A DNA stretch of 64,000 nucleotides, from positions 106,938 to 170,937 of the forward strand of contig NZ_LNNH01000032.1 of NCBI RefSeq assembly GCF_001542915.1, written 5' to 3'. This document shows positions 45,263 to 54,398 of the stretch, one piece after another. The translations under genes were made by a program, and so were the position numbers. Under the pieces are notes generated by a model, which was not told where the DNA came from, ran no database searches, and saw only the letters and a list, made by a program, of their open reading frames with translations. Every line of letters starts with the position of its first letter. Position 1 is the first letter of the stretch. This DNA is from Peribacillus simplex (GTDB lineage: Bacteria; Bacillota; Bacilli; Bacillales; DSM-1321).

Positions 45263-46456
45263 ATGAACAATTCGAAAAACTCTATCATTCTTGCGGGAAC
45301 CATTGTCGGGACCTTATTCGCGAGCAGTTCAGCTTATGCCAGTACTTATCAAGTTAAATCAGGGGATACCCTTGATAAAATTTCCAAAGCCAATCAGACA
45401 ACCGTCCTGAAACTTAAAGCCGCCAACCACTTGACGGGAAGCCTCATTTATCCCGGGCAGGTCTTGAAGATCGATGGCCTTAACAAGACAACGAAGAAAA
45501 GTAGTGATACAACGAAGAAATACGTAGTTAAACTTGGGGATACTCTATCCACGATCGCCAAAAGACATAACCTTTCCCTTAATGCCTTGCTTAAATTAAA
45601 CCCCGCGATTTCCAATTCAGATCGCATTTATATTGGCCAAGCAATCCGTGTTTCCGGACAAGCCATTTCGACTGGCACGAATGCCAGCAAAAGCAATTCA
45701 AGCGACACTTATACAGTCAAACCTGGGGATACTCTTGGCCAAATTGCCAAAGCAAAAAATATGACACTCCAGCAATTAAAATCGGTAAATCGCTTGAGTG
45801 GATCACTGATATTCCCAGGACAAGTCTTGAAGATCACGACCACTGCCATTAACAATGGCAACAATGTAAATAAGCAGGCTGTCGAAAAACATGTGGTCAA
45901 GCTGGGGGATAGTTTATCTTCCATTGCCAAAAAATATAACCTATCGCTAAATGCCTTACTTAAGTTAAACCCTGCGATCACCAATTCGAATCGCATTAAA
46001 ATCGGCCAAACCATCAATGTTTCCGGAAAGACTGCATCCTCGGCAGCTAACAAACCTTCCATATCAACGACGAAATCCGCCAAGGCTAATCAAGTTTTGA
46101 CTACTGGTGCAAAATATATGGGGGCTAAATATGTGTACGGCGCGAGCACATCACGCACTGATGTTTTTGATTGTTCTTCATTCACATTAAAAGCATTTCA
46201 GGCTGCAGGCATCTCCTTGCCCCGCACTTCATTGGCCCAATCACGGGCAGGTGCATCCGTATCTTCGAACAACCTTCAAAAAGGCGATTTAGTGTTTTTT
46301 GATACAAATGGTGATGGCGTAATCAACCATGTTGGCATTTATGCCGGTAATGGACAAATGCTCAATGCTTCCACATCCAACGGCGTTTCTTATGCAAACA
46401 TCAATAGTTCCTACTGGGGACCCCGTTTCATAAAAGCGGTACGTGTATTAAACTAA
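45263..46456 (+). CDS. Secreted LysM / NlpC-P60 D,L-endopeptidase (LytF/CwlS type)
   Basis: The 397-residue peptidoglycan hydrolase has a signal peptide ending SSAYA (about residue 27) and four LysM modules (about 29-72, 86-130, 149-193, 208-252). The C-terminal NlpC/P60 domain has the catalytic Cys in VFDCSSF, the His in INHVGIYAG and the third residue in MLNASTS. LysM 1 resembles 3 and 2 resembles 4, so a two-module block was duplicated. It cleaves the D-Glu to diaminopimelate bond, aiding cell separation. TCAGGAGG precedes ATG 45263. Confidence 0.93.
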   Translation: MNNSKNSIILAGTIVGTLFASSSAYASTYQVKSGDTLDKISKANQTTVLKLKAANHLTGSLIYPGQVLKIDGLNKTTKKSSDTTKKYVVKLGDTLSTIAKRHNLSLNALLKLNPAISNSDRIYIGQAIRVSGQAISTGTNASKSNSSDTYTVKPGDTLGQIAKAKNMTLQQLKSVNRLSGSLIFPGQVLKITTTAINNGNNVNKQAVEKHVVKLGDSLSSIAKKYNLSLNALLKLNPAITNSNRIKIGQTINVSGKTASSAANKPSISTTKSAKANQVLTTGAKYMGAKYVYGASTSRTDVFDCSSFTLKAFQAAGISLPRTSLAQSRAGASVSSNNLQKGDLVFFDTNGDGVINHVGIYAGNGQMLNASTSNGVSYANINSSYWGPRFIKAVRVLN

Positions 46457-46484
46457 CCTATCAAGATACAACTCTATGAACCTA

Positions 46485-46530
46485 AAAAGGAAAGCGTTCT
46501 CGATTTTGGTCCGGGACGCTTTTCCTGTTT
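46485..46530 (+). terminator. Terminator of the endopeptidase gene
   Basis: AGGAAAGCGT / ACGCTTTTCCT stem with an inner mismatch, then GTTT. Confidence 0.8.
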
Positions 46531-46608
46531 CGCTTGATTTCTAATGTTAGCCCTTAAGTTAATTGTCGCTCAGACCTGCTTCCGAACTCAAGTTAAGGGC
46601 AGGCACAA

Positions 46609-47571
46609 CTACTGATTGATAATATAGCGAAAATTCTCCATGGATTGATCCTTCACCCTCCCCACACGTCTTCCATGATCATAAAAACTAAAAGGAAATT
46701 TAAAGATATGTCCAAAATCCCAACGATTCCTGCTATGGTCTTTTGTCCAATACCCGCACTCCGTTGGCAGCCATTCCGATCGCACCGCCTTTTGCAGCGG
46801 CAAATGATCAACGGGTGAGAATATCTTTATCGCATCCCCTATTTTGACATCCCGGCTGCCCCGAAGAGCTTTAACCAGTTTGAGCAAAGGCTGCAGACCT
46901 CTATTGAACAAGGAAACATGGCCAGCATCAAATAAAATGTTCAATGCATGAGAAAAAGTGATCATATGTCCTATTAAGTCATGGTGTGATTCCGCTCGAT
47001 ATATGATTGGAAATTGCGCCAATTCTTCCAGCACGAAATGGGAAAGGTCATTTGCGTTCTCAATCTTTGGCAGGCCATCTTCTTTTGTCATTTCGATTCT
47101 TTTGACTTCAGAAGCCGAAAAACCGATCCATGAGCGTCCTGGAATCGAGTTTTCGAATGATAGAATGAGATCTGCTATCCCAGAAAGGCCGACGCCAGAA
47201 ACGGCCCCGCTTTCTTTCAAGTCACGAAGTGCCAATATACTAATGGCGCCATAAATGACGTTATGTCCAACCCAGTGGAGTCGATCGATCGTTTTATCAA
47301 GTGATTGAAGAATATTGTGTTCAGCCTTTTCCATTTCCCATTCACCTATAGGATCAAATTGTTTCCTATCCGTACACTGGCTCTCGATCATTGATTTCAC
47401 CTGCGAAATTACAAGTTGAGCCAGATTTCCAGTCAGTTCATTATCCTTCACGAAAAAGTGACCAGCAATGGCCGCCGCACCAAAATGCGCTTGCCAAATG
47501 TCGCCCGTTTCCTGTTTACATTGGGAAATGATCGATAGCCCTTCCTTCAACATTCCATTATTCATTTTCAT
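46609..47571 (-). CDS. Unrecognised His-rich helical protein, 320 aa
   Basis: I do not recognise this family. The protein is soluble and looks all-helical, with no signal or membrane segment. Histidines are clustered in conserved-looking patches: HFGAAAIAGHFF (about 30), HWVGHNVIYGAISIL (about 98-112), ESHHDLIGHMITFSHALNILFDAGH (about 195-220), and a C-terminal HSRNRWDFGHIF. Such spacing suggests a metal site or enzymatic core. GGAAGGG precedes ATG 47571. It lies 216 bases downstream of the valine operon on the same strand and could belong to the transcript. Confidence 0.75.
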   Translation of the reverse strand: MKMNNGMLKEGLSIISQCKQETGDIWQAHFGAAAIAGHFFVKDNELTGNLAQLVISQVKSMIESQCTDRKQFDPIGEWEMEKAEHNILQSLDKTIDRLHWVGHNVIYGAISILALRDLKESGAVSGVGLSGIADLILSFENSIPGRSWIGFSASEVKRIEMTKEDGLPKIENANDLSHFVLEELAQFPIIYRAESHHDLIGHMITFSHALNILFDAGHVSLFNRGLQPLLKLVKALRGSRDVKIGDAIKIFSPVDHLPLQKAVRSEWLPTECGYWTKDHSRNRWDFGHIFKFPFSFYDHGRRVGRVKDQSMENFRYIINQ

Positions 47572-47721
47572 TTATCTTCCCTTCCATCCTTCCTATATAG
47601 TATGATGCAAAGAACCGTTTTCCAAGTAAAATGGTTTTGACGGACCATGGGAAAAAGCCGTCCATAGACAGCTTGTTGTTTTCAGAAAGGCATACTCATT
47701 TCCCCATACAATTCATGATTG

Positions 47722-47735
47722 CGTGCAATTGCACG
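47722..47735. promoter_or_regulatory. 14-bp perfect palindrome in the gap before the unknown gene
   Basis: CGTGCAATTGCACG lies about 150 bases before the 320-aa gene and 50 bases past the valine operon stop. A short CCGAG/CTCGG hairpin follows at 47747-47762. Operator or terminator element. Confidence 0.4.
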
Positions 47736-47787
47736 TATTGTAATTGCCGAGCATTACTCTCGGTAGTGATGATCAATGGCATGTATC

Positions 47788-48843
47788 TTACCCGTTTAGA
47801 ACTTGGTTAAAGAATTTATCCACCGTATCCCCCGTTACCTCTGAAACATGTTTGTATTCATACTTCGGCGAATGGTCTCGATCGATGAGGATGGATCGCA
47901 CACCTTCATAGAAGTCTCCATGCCGCAAAAAGTTCTTGGCTAGCAAAAGATCGGTTTCGAAGCATTGTTTCAATGTTTTATTTTTGCCGTCGGTCAATTG
48001 CTTTAACGTGATCTTCAATGAAAATGCGGATTTGGCAAGAAGCTGCTCTTTCGTTTTCGTGCAAAAATCGCTGCCCTCCCTGTCGAGCGACTCAAGGATC
48101 GCTTCAACTGTTACAAACCCAAAGTGTCGATCGATTTCTTTTTGAAAAGAAGCAAGCCTGCTCACTTGAGATGGCTGTGTTCGATATTCATCGATCAGCT
48201 GATCAAGCTTTTCATCAATTTTCCCCTCGGACCAATCCGTATGCTCCACTTTTTCATTAAAAAGCTGCATGGTGTCACTTTCCATAAATATGTCTGCACC
48301 GTTCATATAGAGTACATCGGGTGCTTGTATAACAGACGCAGTTAAAGCGAGATAACGCCCTAAGTGTCCAGGAGCTTTGTTTAAAAAATAAGCTCCTCCC
48401 ACATCAGGAAAAAAGCCAATATTCATTTCTGGCATGGCCCACTTCGTCCGCTCCGTTACAATCCGGTGACTCGCACCGTATGTCAGCCCGACGCCTCCCC
48501 CCATCACGATTCCATCTAAAAAAGCGATGATCGGCTTTGGAAATTGGTAGATGGACAGATCCGTCTCGTATTCCACCTCGAAAAAACCCTCCGCTTTTCG
48601 CATCGCTGACTCAGATGATCGTGCTTCATAGAGTGTCTTGATATCACCGCCCGCACAAAACCCTTTTGTGCCTGCGCCCTTTATGATAACGATCGATACG
48701 TTACGGTCTGTCTTCCATTTCATTAATTTTTCACCGATGGCGCGCACCATCTCATGAGATAATGAATTGAGCGCTTTCGGGCGGTTTAAAATAATCATTG
48801 CCACTCCATTTTGCTTAATGGAAAACACCACTTCGGCAGACAT
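47788..48843 (-). CDS. 3-hydroxyisobutyryl-CoA hydrolase
   Basis: The 351-residue protein of the crotonase superfamily has AGGDIKTLYEA and GGGVGLTYGASHRIV for the oxyanion hole, then AMPEMNIGFFPDVGGAYFL. The FFPDVGG segment and C-terminal extension set HIBCH apart from hydratases. It frees 3-hydroxyisobutyrate from its CoA ester in valine breakdown. ATG 48843 has AAAGGAG at good spacing; an in-frame GTG at 48852 is too close. It is the last gene of the five-gene operon. Confidence 0.92.
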   Translation of the reverse strand: MSAEVVFSIKQNGVAMIILNRPKALNSLSHEMVRAIGEKLMKWKTDRNVSIVIIKGAGTKGFCAGGDIKTLYEARSSESAMRKAEGFFEVEYETDLSIYQFPKPIIAFLDGIVMGGGVGLTYGASHRIVTERTKWAMPEMNIGFFPDVGGAYFLNKAPGHLGRYLALTASVIQAPDVLYMNGADIFMESDTMQLFNEKVEHTDWSEGKIDEKLDQLIDEYRTQPSQVSRLASFQKEIDRHFGFVTVEAILESLDREGSDFCTKTKEQLLAKSAFSLKITLKQLTDGKNKTLKQCFETDLLLAKNFLRHGDFYEGVRSILIDRDHSPKYEYKHVSEVTGDTVDKFFNQVLNG

Positions 48844-48858
48844 CCCATCCACTCCTTT

Positions 48859-49644
48859 TTAGAAATGTTTAAAGTCTGGTTGTCGTTTCTCGACGAATGC
48901 GTGAATTCCCTCTTTGGCATCAGCTGTCAGAAACAGTTCGGCAAACCGTTTTCGTTCCCGTTCCAACCCTTGCTCCATGCTGTCGTTGCCTCCTTGAACG
49001 ATACATTCCACAGCTCGCATCACACTGGTCATGCTTTTTCCTTCTACAAACGACGTTGCCATTGCTCTAGCCGTTTTTAACAATTCAGCTTCTTTTACAG
49101 CTACCTGGGCAATCCCACGTTCAACGGCTTCACCTGCAAAAAGGGAACGTCCCGTAAGGATAAGTTCCAATGCCGTTGCCGTATCCGTTATCTTGCGGAG
49201 CCGCTGTGTGCCGCCAAAAGTAGGGATAAGTCCAAGCTTTAATTCCGGCAGACCTAGCGTCGCTTGATCGGATAAGATCCTGAAGTGACAGCTCATCGCC
49301 AGCTCCAGCCCTCCGCCAAGTGCCGGCCCATTTATTGCAGCAATGACTGGCTTCTTAAGAGCTTCGATTTCATTACAAAGCGCCTGGCCCCCTTCAGCAA
49401 GCGCCAACCCTTGTTCCTGATCGCCCAATTTTGAGACGAATTCTTTTATGTCCGCCCCCGCCACAAAGAACCGGCCCGCTCCTGTCATGATGATGGCTCT
49501 TGTTTCTTCATCGCGCCCAAGCTCCTGCATTAAGGTTCGCAATTCAGCGATACAGGAAGAAGATAGTGCATTTGCGGGTGGATTGTTCAATGTGACCAAC
49601 GTAATGAAATTTTCTTTTTCGATCTTTGCATATTTGTAGTTCAA
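48859..49644 (-). CDS. Enoyl-CoA hydratase (methacrylyl-CoA hydration)
   Basis: The 261-residue crotonase has VAGADIKEF and GGGLELAMSCHFRI for the CoA oxyanion hole, and LPELKLGLIPTFGGTQRL with the first catalytic Glu. In this operon it would hydrate methacrylyl-CoA to 3-hydroxyisobutyryl-CoA. TTG 49644 is the start, with GGGAGGGG upstream. It ends 15 bases before the hydrolase gene. Confidence 0.92.
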   Translation of the reverse strand: MNYKYAKIEKENFITLVTLNNPPANALSSSCIAELRTLMQELGRDEETRAIIMTGAGRFFVAGADIKEFVSKLGDQEQGLALAEGGQALCNEIEALKKPVIAAINGPALGGGLELAMSCHFRILSDQATLGLPELKLGLIPTFGGTQRLRKITDTATALELILTGRSLFAGEAVERGIAQVAVKEAELLKTARAMATSFVEGKSMTSVMRAVECIVQGGNDSMEQGLERERKRFAELFLTADAKEGIHAFVEKRQPDFKHF

Positions 49645-49736
49645 AGTTTACCCCTCCCATGATCGCTGTTAAATAGGAAAGACCCCTCCATTGGTTTCTT
49701 TATGCCGCAAACAGGTCTTTTGTTGGTTAGTCAGAG

Positions 49737-51191
49737 TTAAAACCAGCGTTCGGTTACCACTTTTTTTCGTGTGTAAAATTGGACCCCATCTTTTCCGTTC
49801 GTTCCAAGATCTCCATAAAAGGAGGCTTTGTTCCCAGCGAAGGAGAAGAACGCCATCGGAGCTGGAACGTTGACATTCACACCGATCATTCCGGCATCAA
49901 TCTTGTCGCGAAACTGCTGGACGCTTTTGCCGCTCGCCGTATAGATGACAGCGCCGTTGGCAAATCTCGACTGATTGGTGAGTTTGATTCCTTCATCAAG
50001 GTCTTTGACTCGTACAACACTCAATACCGGAGCGAAAATTTCATCCTGCCATATTTTCATGTCCGGTTTCACATGATCGAAAATGGTAGCTCCGACATAA
50101 TATCCTTCCTCAACTTCCGGATTTCTCCCGTCAACCAGTAATGCAGCCCCTTCCTTTACTCCGCTATCAATATAATGGACCACTCGATTTTTGTGGACTT
50201 CACGGATCAGCGGACCAACAAAGTTATCTTCCGATTTGCCTTCTCCTGTTTTCAGTTTACGAGTTTCAGAAACGAGCAACTCCATGAATTCATCGGCGAT
50301 CTCATCGACCACCGCTACGACCGAGCAGGCCATGCAGCGTTCTCCACTGCTGCCGAACGCCGCTCCGATAATGCCTTGAACCGACTTTTCAAGATGGCAA
50401 TCCGCTAGGACAACGGCATGGTTTTTGGCACCAGCAAGTGCTTGAACACGTTTGCCGTTAGCTGTACCCGTTTGGTATACATGCTTGGCCACAGGCTCGG
50501 AACCGACGAATGATATCGCTTTGATGTCATCGCTTTCCAGTAAGCCGTTCACGACATCTTTTGCACCATGCACAAGGTTGAGGACACCCTTCGGGAAACC
50601 AGATTCATAGAAAAGCTCCACTAGTTTCTCGGCGAGGATTGGTGTTCTTTCTGAAGCTTTTAGGACAAACGTGTTGCCGCAGGCGATTGCGAGCGGAAAC
50701 ATCCAAAGCGGTACCATCATCGGGAAGTTGAAAGGGGTAATGCCCGCAACCACTCCCAATGGATAGCGCCAGATCGATCCATCGATCCCCTCAGCAATGC
50801 CAGGCAGGGATTCACCCATCATTAGAGTCGGAGCTGCAGTCGCAATCTCCACAACTTCAATTCCCCGCTGTACCTCACCGCGGGCATCTTTTAACGTTTT
50901 CCCATTTTCCATCGTTATGATTTCGGCCAATTGTTCTTTCTGCTCTTGAAGCAGATGAAGGTAATTGTATAGAAGTCTTGCCCGGTTCGGCACAGGTACC
51001 AATGACCAAGTTTGATACGTATGTTGAGCGGCCTGTACGGCTTGATCGACATCCCTTTTCACCGATAGAGGTACATAGGCAATTATTTTTCCGTTGGCTG
51101 GATTAATTACTTCTTCGACATCCGTACCGTTGGAATCCACCCATTCTCCGTTGATGTTGTTCTTCATTCTTTTTATATTCGTTGTAATCAT
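49737..51191 (-). CDS. mmsA: CoA-acylating methylmalonate-semialdehyde dehydrogenase
   Basis: The 484-residue aldehyde dehydrogenase has the catalytic Cys in [12 protein letters not shown] (about 283), NAD-binding [15 protein letters not shown] and FVGSEPVAK, and the family segment [14 protein letters not shown]. The usual general-base Glu of aldehyde dehydrogenases is replaced, as in all MmsA/IolA enzymes. It yields propionyl-CoA from methylmalonate semialdehyde. ATG 51191 matches the family start; the frame opens at GTG 51203. It lies between the ECH and MmsB genes, so valine rather than inositol is the likely pathway. Confidence 0.94.
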   Translation of the reverse strand: MITTNIKRMKNNINGEWVDSNGTDVEEVINPANGKIIAYVPLSVKRDVDQAVQAAQHTYQTWSLVPVPNRARLLYNYLHLLQEQKEQLAEIITMENGKTLKDARGEVQRGIEVVEIATAAPTLMMGESLPGIAEGIDGSIWRYPLGVVAGITPFNFPMMVPLWMFPLAIACGNTFVLKASERTPILAEKLVELFYESGFPKGVLNLVHGAKDVVNGLLESDDIKAISFVGSEPVAKHVYQTGTANGKRVQALAGAKNHAVVLADCHLEKSVQGIIGAAFGSSGERCMACSVVAVVDEIADEFMELLVSETRKLKTGEGKSEDNFVGPLIREVHKNRVVHYIDSGVKEGAALLVDGRNPEVEEGYYVGATIFDHVKPDMKIWQDEIFAPVLSVVRVKDLDEGIKLTNQSRFANGAVIYTASGKSVQQFRDKIDAGMIGVNVNVPAPMAFFSFAGNKASFYGDLGTNGKDGVQFYTRKKVVTERWF

Positions 51192-51209
51192 CTGCTCCCT
51201 CACCTCTCC

Positions 51210-52097
51210 TTAAAGAATCTTCGTCGCCTGCTCACTTATTTTTTTATAGAGGATGGACATGTCTTTATCACCATACCCGTTCTCCACTGCTTCTTCATAC
51301 AGATCAAAAAGGATTTTGCTTAGCGGCAGTTCCAGATCATTCTTTGCTGCAAGCCCAAGTGCGAAGCCGAGATCTTTTCTTAGCAGCTCTAAAGCAAAAC
51401 CGGGTTCGTAATTATCGTTTGCGATGAAGCTTTTGTAGTTTCGCTCGTAGATTCGGCTCTGTCCATAGCTTACGTTCAGCATCTCGAACAATCTTTCAAG
51501 ATCAAGATTGCTATTCTTTGCAAGGTGAAGAGCTTCACTTACCCCTGCCGTATAAAATCCGATCAAGAGATTGTTGATCAGCTTTGTATTCGTACCGCTG
51601 TCGATTTGATCATTCACATGAAAAATATTCTCGCCCATTGCGTCAAATAAAGGCCTGGCCTTATCGAAGACATTCTTTGAACCGCCTACCATGAAGGTGA
51701 GCGTCCGGTTTACCGCCCCTATCACGCCGCCACTGACGGGTGCCGCGAGAAAATCAACATCCTTTTTCTTGGCAGCCTCTTCGATGCGAATATTCAATTC
51801 AGGGGCCACCGTACTCGTATCGATCAGCATAACAGCGGAATCGACGAGATAAACGAGTCCTTTTTCTCCTAGGAAAACTTCTTCCACTGCCTGAGAGGAT
51901 GGAAGACTTGTAAGGATCACATCACATTGTTTCACCATAGTTTCAATCGATACGCCAATCGTTCCTCCTGATTGATGAAAGGACATTTCAGCTTCTTTGT
52001 TCAAATCCATTCCATACACTGTAAAATTGGAAAGTAGTAAACTTTGCGACATAGGCAGACCCATATTGCCCAATCCGATAAACCCGATTTTTTTCAA
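51210..52097 (-). CDS. mmsB: 3-hydroxyisobutyrate dehydrogenase
   Basis: The 295-residue protein has the NAD site GFIGLGNMGLPMS at the N-terminus, substrate loop APVSGGVIGA (about 118), and catalytic Lys in GTNTKLINNLLIG (about 171). It oxidises 3-hydroxyisobutyrate to methylmalonate semialdehyde for MmsA. TTG 52097 is the start, with GGAGTGA upstream. The gap to the MmsA gene is 18 bases. Confidence 0.93.
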   Translation of the reverse strand: MKKIGFIGLGNMGLPMSQSLLLSNFTVYGMDLNKEAEMSFHQSGGTIGVSIETMVKQCDVILTSLPSSQAVEEVFLGEKGLVYLVDSAVMLIDTSTVAPELNIRIEEAAKKKDVDFLAAPVSGGVIGAVNRTLTFMVGGSKNVFDKARPLFDAMGENIFHVNDQIDSGTNTKLINNLLIGFYTAGVSEALHLAKNSNLDLERLFEMLNVSYGQSRIYERNYKSFIANDNYEPGFALELLRKDLGFALGLAAKNDLELPLSKILFDLYEEAVENGYGDKDMSILYKKISEQATKIL

Positions 52098-52112
52098 TAG
52101 GCTTCACTCCGT

Positions 52113-53819
52113 TCACACCTTATATTTTTCTTGATCAGCCATTCTTTCTGCAATTTCACGTTTTTGTATAAATAGATTCCTAAAGAGGGGAACAGCAAGG
52201 CTGCGAACTTCTTCCAATAATACTTTTCTGCTTGCTTCACCCGATTCCGTTCCCGTTAAAATCAACACGGCCATCTCTTCAACTCTGCGATACCCCTCTT
52301 CACAGATAACGTTCGTCATATTCTCTTTCAGCCGCTCTTTTTCCATCCCGTTCTTTTGTATCGCTTTTTCCGTGCGAATGACCGATGATTCCATCACATG
52401 AATTTCCTTCACCATGTCTGCAAGCAAACGGGCATATTCTTGTTCCTGTTGAATGTTGATATTGGCATGTATCAATGCTTTCAAAGATTTGTGAAGAAGC
52501 ATGTTAGAAAACTGGATGTATTGCCGGTTTCGGTTCACCTCCTCATCAAATAAAGGGTTCAACCATGTGCCGCCGTTTTGAAACCCCTTTTTCATCAATA
52601 ATTTGGCAATGGTCAGACGGTTTATTTCATTCGTTCCTTCAAAAATCCGGCTAATCCGGGCATCCCGATATAATCGTTCCACTTCGTACTCTTGCATGTA
52701 GCCATAACCCCCATGAATTTGTAAAGCCTCATCCACGATTCGATCAAGGATCTCGGAGCAATGAACTTTATTGATCGCACATTCGGCTGCATAGTTTGCC
52801 AGTTTTCCCAATTGTTCATCGAGAGGTTCGTCCGTTTCGAATACGTTGTCCAAGCTATCAGCCGTTCTGTAGGCCGCACTTTCCGCTCCATAAATCGCAA
52901 TCGCCATATTCGCAATCTTTTCTTGTATCATCGAAAAACCGATGATCGTCCGGTTAAATTGTTTACGCTGTTTCGCGTAGTTAACGGCAAGCTCCAATGC
53001 TTGCTTGGATGCTCCGATGTTAGAAAAGGAGAGCTTCAATCGCGCCATGTTTAGAATATTCAATGCTACATGATGGCCTTGCCCGACTTTTCCCAGAACA
53101 TTCTGCGCCGGTACACTGACATCTTCCAAAATTAAAGTGGCTGTCGAAGACCCTTTTATCCCCATTTTCTTCTCTTCGGGACCGACGGAAACCCCTTTGA
53201 ACATTCTGTCTACAATGAATGCAGTCATGCTGTCATTTGTTTTGGCAAAGACAACATATACATCGGCTACTTGTGCGTTCGTGATCCACTGTTTTTCACC
53301 ATTTAATAGCCAGGCTGTCCCCTGCTCATTTAAGACCGCCGTCGTTTTGGCGTTAAGCGCGTCGGATCCCGCGTTATTTTCCGTTAAGGCATAAGCACCA
53401 ATCCATTCTCCTGATGCAAGTTTTGGCAAGTATTTTTGCTTTTGCTCTTCTGTCCCGTAATAAACGTACGGGAGGGTCCCTACACCTGCATGTATATTAA
53501 AGGAGACGCTGAAAGAACCGCCAAATCCCATCTTCTCGGCCACAAGCCCTGAAAGCTTTTTATTCAGGGACAATCCGCCATACGACTCTGGAACCTCTAC
53601 GCTGAGTAAGCCGAGCTCTCCCGCTTCTTGAAACAATTTTTTCACCTTGCCGTGATCATGCCGATCGATCGAATCCAGCAGGGGCATTATTTCGTTTTTG
53701 ACAAAGAGCTCTGTAGTCTTTGATATGAGATGATCTTCCTCATTAAAATCCTCTGGTGTAAATCCTGCCGTGTCCAGTTTATGAGGAAATAAAGGTTCGT
53801 TACATTGAAGTTCACCCAT
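52113..53819 (-). CDS. Acyl-CoA dehydrogenase with extended C-terminus (FadE/ACAD9 type)
   Basis: The 568-residue FAD enzyme has a standard core (about 1-390): YALTENNAGSDA, WITNAQVADVYVVFA, and the catalytic Glu in RIFEGTNEINR. An extra 180-residue helical domain follows, as in VLCAD, ACAD9 and B. subtilis FadE. The length suggests a longer-chain ancestry, but first position in this operon implies isobutyryl-CoA oxidation to methacrylyl-CoA. Substrate therefore uncertain. AAGGAGG precedes ATG 53819. Confidence 0.9.
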   Translation of the reverse strand: MGELQCNEPLFPHKLDTAGFTPEDFNEEDHLISKTTELFVKNEIMPLLDSIDRHDHGKVKKLFQEAGELGLLSVEVPESYGGLSLNKKLSGLVAEKMGFGGSFSVSFNIHAGVGTLPYVYYGTEEQKQKYLPKLASGEWIGAYALTENNAGSDALNAKTTAVLNEQGTAWLLNGEKQWITNAQVADVYVVFAKTNDSMTAFIVDRMFKGVSVGPEEKKMGIKGSSTATLILEDVSVPAQNVLGKVGQGHHVALNILNMARLKLSFSNIGASKQALELAVNYAKQRKQFNRTIIGFSMIQEKIANMAIAIYGAESAAYRTADSLDNVFETDEPLDEQLGKLANYAAECAINKVHCSEILDRIVDEALQIHGGYGYMQEYEVERLYRDARISRIFEGTNEINRLTIAKLLMKKGFQNGGTWLNPLFDEEVNRNRQYIQFSNMLLHKSLKALIHANINIQQEQEYARLLADMVKEIHVMESSVIRTEKAIQKNGMEKERLKENMTNVICEEGYRRVEEMAVLILTGTESGEASRKVLLEEVRSLAVPLFRNLFIQKREIAERMADQEKYKV

Positions 53820-53878
53820 TTCTTTCCTCCTTGTTTCAACTCATCGCCCTCTTCTCTCGGGCAGGCTTCCCAGTTTAT

Positions 53879-53892
53879 TGTAAGCCCTTTCA
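53879..53892. promoter_or_regulatory. cre-like site in the valine operon leader
   Basis: TGTAAGCCCTTTCA matches TGWAARCGYTWNCA at 13 of 14 positions; the mismatch is in the central CG, which is usually conserved. It lies between the terminator at 53943 and the first gene. Confidence 0.35.
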
Positions 53893-53942
53893 ACATTGCT
53901 CACATACACTACTTTTTCTGCACAGCTCCTGATGATGATCTT

Positions 53943-53980
53943 AAAATAAAAAAACAACTTCCATTAAAGAAGTTGTTAAG
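53943..53980 (-). terminator. Intrinsic terminator in the leader of the valine operon
   Basis: On the minus strand AACAACTTC / GAAGTTGTT with a 7-base loop is followed by TTTTTTTA. It lies 92 bases past the aptamer and 124 bases before the first gene, as expected for a transcriptional riboswitch expression platform. Confidence 0.85.
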
Positions 53981-54071
53981 TTCGAATTGATACGTAAACA
54001 AACATGTTTTCCCATGACAAACTAAAAACATGCAGATCAATCGCTCGCACTTAACACCCCCTATCCTCGTA

Positions 54072-54253
54072 GGTATAGATGTGTGCTGAAACAGGCAGGT
54101 CTCCTGGCTTATGATCATCACTCCCCGAACCTTCCCATCTTCATGTTTCTGAAGACAGTGGTTTATCCGGATCGCTCCCAAATACAGTTGCGGGACAGCG
54201 TCGGGCTCTAACCGACTTCCCTATTATGTAGATGAAAAAATATCAATCTACAC
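54072..54253 (-). ncRNA. Cobalamin (AdoCbl) riboswitch
   Basis: Read on the minus strand, the conserved elements appear in order: GAGCCCGACGCTGTCCCGC then AACTGTA, GGGAGCG, CCACTGTC, GGGAAGG, and the B12 box TAAGCCAGGAGACCTGCC. The outer helix is formed by GGTGTAGAT (54245-54253) and ATCTATACC (54072-54080). Downstream is an intrinsic terminator, then the five-gene valine catabolic operon. No cobalamin transport or synthesis gene is adjacent. With bound cobalamin the terminator would be expected to form. Confidence 0.93.
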
Positions 54254-54280
54254 CCGTTTCTACACGTATGAAGTTTTCCA

Positions 54281-54331
54281 ATCAAACATATCAAATATTT
54301 AGTAAATTTACAAATATTTGATATGCTTGAT
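54281..54331. promoter_or_regulatory. 51-bp near-perfect AT-rich palindrome upstream of the riboswitch
   Basis: Arms ATCAA-CATATCAAATATTT and its complement differ at one position and surround GTAAATTTAC, itself a palindrome. It lies about 30 bases before the aptamer, where the riboswitch promoter must be. Candidate operator or terminator of hisS. Confidence 0.55.
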
Positions 54332-54398
54332 TTAATCTATCATTTATAACGGCTTAAGATTCATCCGAATGCACTTAATCTTAATGCCTCGTCCCTCA

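Noticed and set aside
53909..54181. 90-codon minus frame across the riboswitch
   Set aside because: It runs through the aptamer and terminator; conserved RNA elements explain the sequence.
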